DNA of 64,000 nt. It comes from Dysosmobacter sp. (lineage in GTDB: Bacteria; Bacillota; Clostridia; Oscillospirales; Oscillospiraceae). Both the position numbers and the translations under genes were made by a program. The notes below the pieces were generated by a model. It worked only from the letters and a program-made list of their open reading frames with translations, had not been told where the DNA came from and ran no database searches. Shown piece after piece: positions 59,383 through 64,000 of the stretch (position 1 is its first letter; each line of letters starts with the position of its first letter). The stretch is taken from positions 1 through 64,000 of the forward strand of contig JAPFEH010000001.1 of assembly GCA_026169195.1 (NCBI GenBank), in the 5' to 3' direction.

Positions 59383-60418
59383 TTACCGGCAGGAGCTGGA
59401 TGCCCTGCAATTCACCGAAGCACAGAAATCCGCTCTGGCGCGGCAGGCCGTGGAGGCAGCAGGAAAAGCCTCCGCGCCCCGGCGCCGCCGAACCGCCCTG
59501 CGGTCGGGGCTGATGGCCGCCTGCCTGATGCTGGCACTGGCGGTGGGCGCCGGAGCCTCCGGTGTTCTCAAAACCGTCGTGGAATCCTTCTCCGGCATCT
59601 TCGGCGGCGGGAAGGCCCAGACAGAGATCATTGACAGCATCGGCCGTCCCATCGGCGCCTGCGACACCGACAACGGTGTCACCATCACCGCCGATGCCAT
59701 TATGGGCGACCGGTATAATGCCGCCGTGGTATTTACCATCCGCCGGGATGACGGCACAGCCCTGCTGCCGGCGGATACCGATCCCGACTCCCTGCTGATG
59801 GGCGGCTTCGGCGGCGCAGACCTGAATGTTCTTGGCGGTCTGCACGGCGGCTCCTGGTTCGTGGATGAAGTCCCCGGAGATGACGCCATCCAGATGGTAC
59901 AGGTCCTCAGCGCCGACGTCCCGCTGACCCGCTGTTCCGCCACCGCGGAATTTGAAGACCTTTGTTGGTTTGATGAATCTGTCGGGCAGCCGGTTGTTCT
60001 GATTGAAGGTCATTGGAAATTCCGTTTCGATGTGAACTATGAAGACACCTCCGTTTCCCTTGGCGGAGGAGAGACCTTCCAGCAGGGCGGCATGACGTTC
60101 ACTGTGGACGGCATCTCCATCTCTCCCGTGGCCGTGAAGGTGGATTACACCGTCAATCGGGAGGTCCAGTGGAGCGACAGCGGCAGCGGGCAGCAGAGCG
60201 AACATGACCGTCGCCAGCTGGAGCGGTATCTGGAGAATGTAGAGATCCTGCTGACCACAAAGGACGGCACCGTTCTGGATCTTTCCAACTCCGGCGGCAG
60301 CATCAAGCCGGAAAACGGTATGACAAAATGCTCCAAGAGCCTTGTTTTCGAAGAAATCATCCCTCTGGAGGAAATTTCCAGCCTCTCTGTTGGCGGCATT
60401 GTGTATCCCATGGCATAA
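59366..60418 (+). CDS. DUF4179-type membrane protein, probable anti-sigma factor
   Basis: Overlaps sigma gene by 17 bp; single TM after short cytosolic region, extracytoplasmic beta-rich domain. Confidence 0.75.
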   Translation: MNSLFDYRQELDALQFTEAQKSALARQAVEAAGKASAPRRRRTALRSGLMAACLMLALAVGAGASGVLKTVVESFSGIFGGGKAQTEIIDSIGRPIGACDTDNGVTITADAIMGDRYNAAVVFTIRRDDGTALLPADTDPDSLLMGGFGGADLNVLGGLHGGSWFVDEVPGDDAIQMVQVLSADVPLTRCSATAEFEDLCWFDESVGQPVVLIEGHWKFRFDVNYEDTSVSLGGGETFQQGGMTFTVDGISISPVAVKVDYTVNREVQWSDSGSGQQSEHDRRQLERYLENVEILLTTKDGTVLDLSNSGGSIKPENGMTKCSKSLVFEEIIPLEEISSLSVGGIVYPMA

Positions 60419-60423
60419 AACGC

Positions 60424-60470
60424 AGCGGCAGACGAAGCATTTGCTCCGTCTGCCGCTCAATTCTTTTTTT
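60424..60470. terminator. Bidirectional terminator AGCGGCAGACG...CGTCTGCCGCT
   Basis: 11-bp perfect stem, T-rich on plus side. Confidence 0.75.
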
Positions 60471-61200
60471 AATCAATGGACTTCCACGCCGTCTCCAGCG
60501 CGATCTCCATCATTTCATGGAAGGAGTCCTGCCGTTCCTGTGCGTTCAGAGCCTCTCCGGTAAAGATATGGTCGGAGATGGTCAGAATCGCCAAAGCCTT
60601 CTTCCCCAGATAACGGGCCGTCCAGTAAAGTCCCGCCGCCTCCATCTCCACTGCCAGAATCCCGAACTTGCGGTAGGTCTCTGCCGCCTCGGTATTGGCG
60701 TTATAGAACTGGTCCGCGGTAAACACCTGCCCCACATCGGCCCGCACGCCCAGCTTCTCCGCCGCCGACACAGCATCCCGCAGCAATCCGTAATCCGCGG
60801 TGGCACAGAGCTGTCCGGGGAAGCGGTACTGGTCTGCAAAATGAGAATTGGTGGACGCGCCCATGGCGATCACCACATCCCGCACCTTCACATCCTCACC
60901 GATCCCGCCGGCAGAGCCAATGCGGATAATGGACTCCACACCGAAAAACTGATAAAGCTCATAGCTGTAGATACCCACGGAGGGCACACCCATACCGTGG
61001 CCCATCACGGAAATTTTTTTACCCTTGTAGGTGCCCGTGTACCCCAGCATATTCCGGACGGTGTTGAAGCAGACGGGATCTTCCAGATAATGCTCCGCCA
61101 CAAACTTGGCCCGCAGGGGGTCTCCCGGCATCAGCACCACCTTCGCAATGTCCTGTTCCTCTGCCACAATGCTGGCGGAGGGGGATTCTTTGACGGCCAT
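60469..61200 (-). CDS. deoD: Purine-nucleoside phosphorylase, DeoD type
   Basis: VLMPGDPLRAKFVAE, GHGMGVPSVGIYSYEL, AVEMEAAGLY. Confidence 0.95.
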   Translation of the reverse strand: MAVKESPSASIVAEEQDIAKVVLMPGDPLRAKFVAEHYLEDPVCFNTVRNMLGYTGTYKGKKISVMGHGMGVPSVGIYSYELYQFFGVESIIRIGSAGGIGEDVKVRDVVIAMGASTNSHFADQYRFPGQLCATADYGLLRDAVSAAEKLGVRADVGQVFTADQFYNANTEAAETYRKFGILAVEMEAAGLYWTARYLGKKALAILTISDHIFTGEALNAQERQDSFHEMMEIALETAWKSID

Positions 61201-61237
61201 TTTTCATTCCTCCTTGTATATTTTATGTCGAATATTT

Positions 61238-62314
61238 CTATTTGTTGTCAAATAATGCCCGCAAACTCTCTGTATAAGGCGCCCGGCAGATCCCCTTTTC
61301 CGTAACGATTCCGGAAATCAGCCGGTGATCTGTCACATCAAAGGCCGGATTATAGCACGGCACCCCCGACAGCGCCACGGGCTTTTCATACCACATCTCT
61401 TTAATTTCGCCGGGGTCCCGCTGCTCAATGGGGATCCGGCTCCCGTCCGGACAGTTCATATCAATGGTAGAGGTGGGGCCAAGTACATAAAAGGGGATCC
61501 CGTAATACTGTGCCAGAATGGCAACACCGCTGGTGCCGATCTTGTTGGCGGTATCTCCGTTTGCCGCCACCCGGTCACAGCCTACGAAGCAGGCCTGCAC
61601 CCAGCCGTTTTTCATAACGATGGACGCCATATTGTCGCAAATCAGCGTCACATCCACTCCGGCCCGATACAGCTCATAGCTGGTCAGGCGGGCACCCTGC
61701 AGCAGAGGGCGCGTTTCATCAGAAAACACCCGAAAGCGCATCCCCCGCTCCGTTCCCAGAAGAATCGGCCCGAGGGCCGTTCCATACCGGGAGGTGGCAA
61801 GCGGTCCCGCATTACAGTGGGTCAGGATCCCATCCCCGTCTTTCACCAGCGTCAAGCCGTATTCCGAGATGGCTCTGCACTTGGCAATGTCATCCTCATG
61901 GATCTCCACAGCCTTGTGATACAGTGCCTCCAGCAGCGCTTCCCGCGGCAGAGCCAACCGGACTTCTGCCGTTTTCAGCATTTCCTTCAATGCCCAGCTG
62001 AGATTGACCGCCGTAGGGCGGGCGCTGTTCAGATAGGCCGCCTGTTCTTGGAGCTGCTGGAGAAAATCCCGCGGTTCCCGCGCTTGGATCTGCCTTGCCA
62101 AAGTGTAAAGGGAATACGCTGCACAGATTCCGATGGCAGGCGCTCCCCGAACTTTTAAGGACCGGATGGCGTCATACATCTCCTCCGCCGTGGTCAGGGT
62201 AAGGAACCGCTCCTCCCCCGGAAGCAGAGTCTGGTCGATAATCACCAGCTCCTCGCGCTCCTTATCATAGCGAATGTTCTCTACATGAGTCACCTGCTTG
62301 AGCTGCTCTTTCAT
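61238..62314 (-). CDS. mtnA: S-methyl-5-thioribose-1-phosphate isomerase
   Basis: [44 protein letters not shown]. Confidence 0.95.
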   Translation of the reverse strand: MKEQLKQVTHVENIRYDKEREELVIIDQTLLPGEERFLTLTTAEEMYDAIRSLKVRGAPAIGICAAYSLYTLARQIQAREPRDFLQQLQEQAAYLNSARPTAVNLSWALKEMLKTAEVRLALPREALLEALYHKAVEIHEDDIAKCRAISEYGLTLVKDGDGILTHCNAGPLATSRYGTALGPILLGTERGMRFRVFSDETRPLLQGARLTSYELYRAGVDVTLICDNMASIVMKNGWVQACFVGCDRVAANGDTANKIGTSGVAILAQYYGIPFYVLGPTSTIDMNCPDGSRIPIEQRDPGEIKEMWYEKPVALSGVPCYNPAFDVTDHRLISGIVTEKGICRAPYTESLRALFDNK

Positions 62315-62976
62315 TCCGCGTTCCTCTCCTTCCGCAATTCCCGATACATTCCCCGCAGACTCCGCAGCCGCGCCGTCTCCCCGTCTGTCAAAGCAACCGG
62401 GCTTCCCAGCAGCCGGGCGTTCCGAACAATGTTTGCCGTGTGCTCCACCGTCTCCATCCGGTCAAATGCCTCCCACAAGTCTGCTCCCCATGTGAGGGCG
62501 CCGTGATTGGCCAGCAGGACGGCGTTATGGTCCGCCAGATAAGGCAGAACGCTTTCCGGCACCTCCTCCGTAGACAGCATGGCAAAAGACTGCGTGCAGG
62601 GCACGCTGCCAAGCCCCACTGCCAGCTCCGCCAGATACGGCGTCTCCAGTCCCTGACGGCACACGGCAAACGCCGTTGCCGCAGCGGGGTGTGCGTGAAC
62701 CACGGCTCCGGTATCCGGACGGCGGCGATACACCGCCAGATGGAGCTTTCCCTCAGAGGTCGGATGGCGGCTGCCCTCCAGCACCGTTCCCTCCAAATCG
62801 GTCACCAGCAGCATCTCCGGCGTCATGCGCCCCTTGCTGACACCGGAAGGCGTCATCAGCAAACGATCCTCTTCCACCCGCAGGGAAAGGTTTCCGTCAT
62901 TGGCAACCACATAGCCCCGATCATACAGCAGTCTGCCGATCTGGCAGATCAGCTTCCGTTCCGCTTCATACGTCAT
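62311..62976 (-). CDS. Class II aldolase (L-fuculose-phosphate / 5-deoxyribulose-phosphate aldolase-like)
   Basis: [39 protein letters not shown]. Confidence 0.92.
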   Translation of the reverse strand: MTYEAERKLICQIGRLLYDRGYVVANDGNLSLRVEEDRLLMTPSGVSKGRMTPEMLLVTDLEGTVLEGSRHPTSEGKLHLAVYRRRPDTGAVVHAHPAAATAFAVCRQGLETPYLAELAVGLGSVPCTQSFAMLSTEEVPESVLPYLADHNAVLLANHGALTWGADLWEAFDRMETVEHTANIVRNARLLGSPVALTDGETARLRSLRGMYRELRKERNAE

Positions 62977-62999
62977 GACGCTCCCCCCTGTTCACAGGT

Positions 63000-63524
63000 T
63001 CATACCCTGCGGATATAATCCGCCTTTCTGGGCTTCGGCGCAGGAGCGGGACCGTCGGCATAACCCAAAATACAGTTGCCTATCCCCCGATAGGTCTCCG
63101 CCACTCCCCATTCCCGCAGCAAAGCCTTGCCCTCCGGCATATCAAACAATTCTCTGGCACGGTTGATCCAGCAGGAACCAATGCCCACAGACCATGCGGC
63201 GTTCATCAGATTTCCCATCACCAGAGAGCCGTCGGCAAACCAGTTGGGGTTTTCTCCATCCGCCAGCACCACGATCACCGTGGGCGCTCCGTAGAAGGGA
63301 TCCGAGTCGGGGTTCCCGAGAATCTGCGCGTTGAGCCGGGACAGCCGCGCAATGGTCTCTGCGTCCTGCACCACCACCATAATCGGGGACTGCCGCCCCT
63401 TTCCGGTCGGCGCCCAGGTGCCGGCCTCCAAAATGGCGTCCAGCGCTTCCCCACTGATCTGCTCCGGCCGGTATTTGCGGATGCTGCGCCGCTCTTTCAA
63501 TACCTGTAAGGTCTCATTCGTCAT
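63000..63524 (-). CDS. Nitroreductase family protein
   Basis: RRSIRKYRPEQISGEALDAILEAGTWAPTG. Confidence 0.93.
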   Translation of the reverse strand: MTNETLQVLKERRSIRKYRPEQISGEALDAILEAGTWAPTGKGRQSPIMVVVQDAETIARLSRLNAQILGNPDSDPFYGAPTVIVVLADGENPNWFADGSLVMGNLMNAAWSVGIGSCWINRARELFDMPEGKALLREWGVAETYRGIGNCILGYADGPAPAPKPRKADYIRRV

Positions 63525-63692
63525 GTGCTCAAACTTCCTTTCCTGTCAGGATACCTGCATTATACCACGGCAAAAAGCGTCCGCCAACCGGTTTCCGGCA
63601 CGCTGCCGTCAAATTTCCGGAGACCTCTCCATCTCCATACCGCTCATATCCTGTATTCACGCCGCATAGGATGGAGCAACTAGAGGCGGGGA

Positions 63693-63950
63693 GTGAAGCG
63701 TTTGAAGGAAAATATGGAGGAGCGTGCACAGCGTCTCGCTCTTTACATCATAGAGAACCGGACCACAGTCCGCGCCGCCGCACAGAAATTCGGGATCAGC
63801 AAAAGCACGGTCCACAAAGATATTTCCGAGCGGCTTCCTCAATTCAACCGAACGTTATACCTGCAGGTAAAAGAGATATTGGAAATCAACAAGGCCCAGC
63901 GGCACATCCGGGGCGGTATCGCCACCCGGAAAAAATACCGCGGCGCATGA
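63693..63950 (+). CDS. spoIIID: Stage III sporulation transcriptional regulator (GTG start)
   Basis: ALYIIENRTTVRAAAQKFGISKSTVHKDISERL. Confidence 0.95.
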   Translation: MKRLKENMEERAQRLALYIIENRTTVRAAAQKFGISKSTVHKDISERLPQFNRTLYLQVKEILEINKAQRHIRGGIATRKKYRGA

Positions 63951-63963
63951 GGAGGAATCGTCT

Positions 63964-64000
63964 ATGGCAAACCGTCCGCAGAAAGGACCGTCCCCAAACG
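63964..64000 (+). CDS. Start of unidentified CDS (MANRPQKGPSPN...), truncated by window
   Basis: ATG preceded by GGAGGAATCGTCT. Confidence 0.45.
   Translation, partial: MANRPQKGPSPN

Noticed and set aside
1-64000. CRISPR arrays, tRNA/rRNA genes, prophage, toxin-antitoxin or defence islands
   Set aside because: No regularly spaced repeats, cloverleaf sequences, phage genes or recognisable defence genes were seen by reading.

Overview
Chromosomal window that looks like a spore-forming gut Firmicute (Clostridia/Oscillospiraceae-like; SpoIIID at the right edge, monoderm-type gene content). It is densely coding with no rRNA, tRNA, CRISPR array or prophage visible. Left to right: the end of an IS3-family element; mglBAC galactose ABC transporter (minus); feoA-feoA-feoB plus an unlisted FeoB-associated Cys-rich peptide; a DtxR/MntR regulator and a DUF3793 gene, all next to similar TTAGTTA/TAACTAA palindromes; reverse rubrerythrin; EF-G-like GTPase; formate-THF ligase; GntR regulator and TRAP transporter; ArsR/AraC regulators with a split HMA protein and Zn/Cd-type P-ATPase; TctBCA transporter with a catabolic cluster (Gfo/Idh, FAH, AKR); ArsR-TrxR-like-Trx operon; rpe, D-Cys desulfhydrase, recR; NhaC; MscS; a Met T-box leader upstream of metY-metA; a TetR-TolC-like-MFP-RND efflux operon; a complete his operon that includes a HisZ-HisG fusion; ECF sigma/DUF4179; and a nitroreductase-class II aldolase-MtnA-DeoD operon that could form a DHAP shunt. 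The best second-look items are the HisZ-HisG fusion, the kinase-free MTA/5'-deoxyadenosine shunt operon, the TolC-like protein in an apparent monoderm, the split metal ATPase module with duplicated operators, and the DtxR-box regulon containing DUF3793. Functional calls come from reading sequence motifs; no database search was run.
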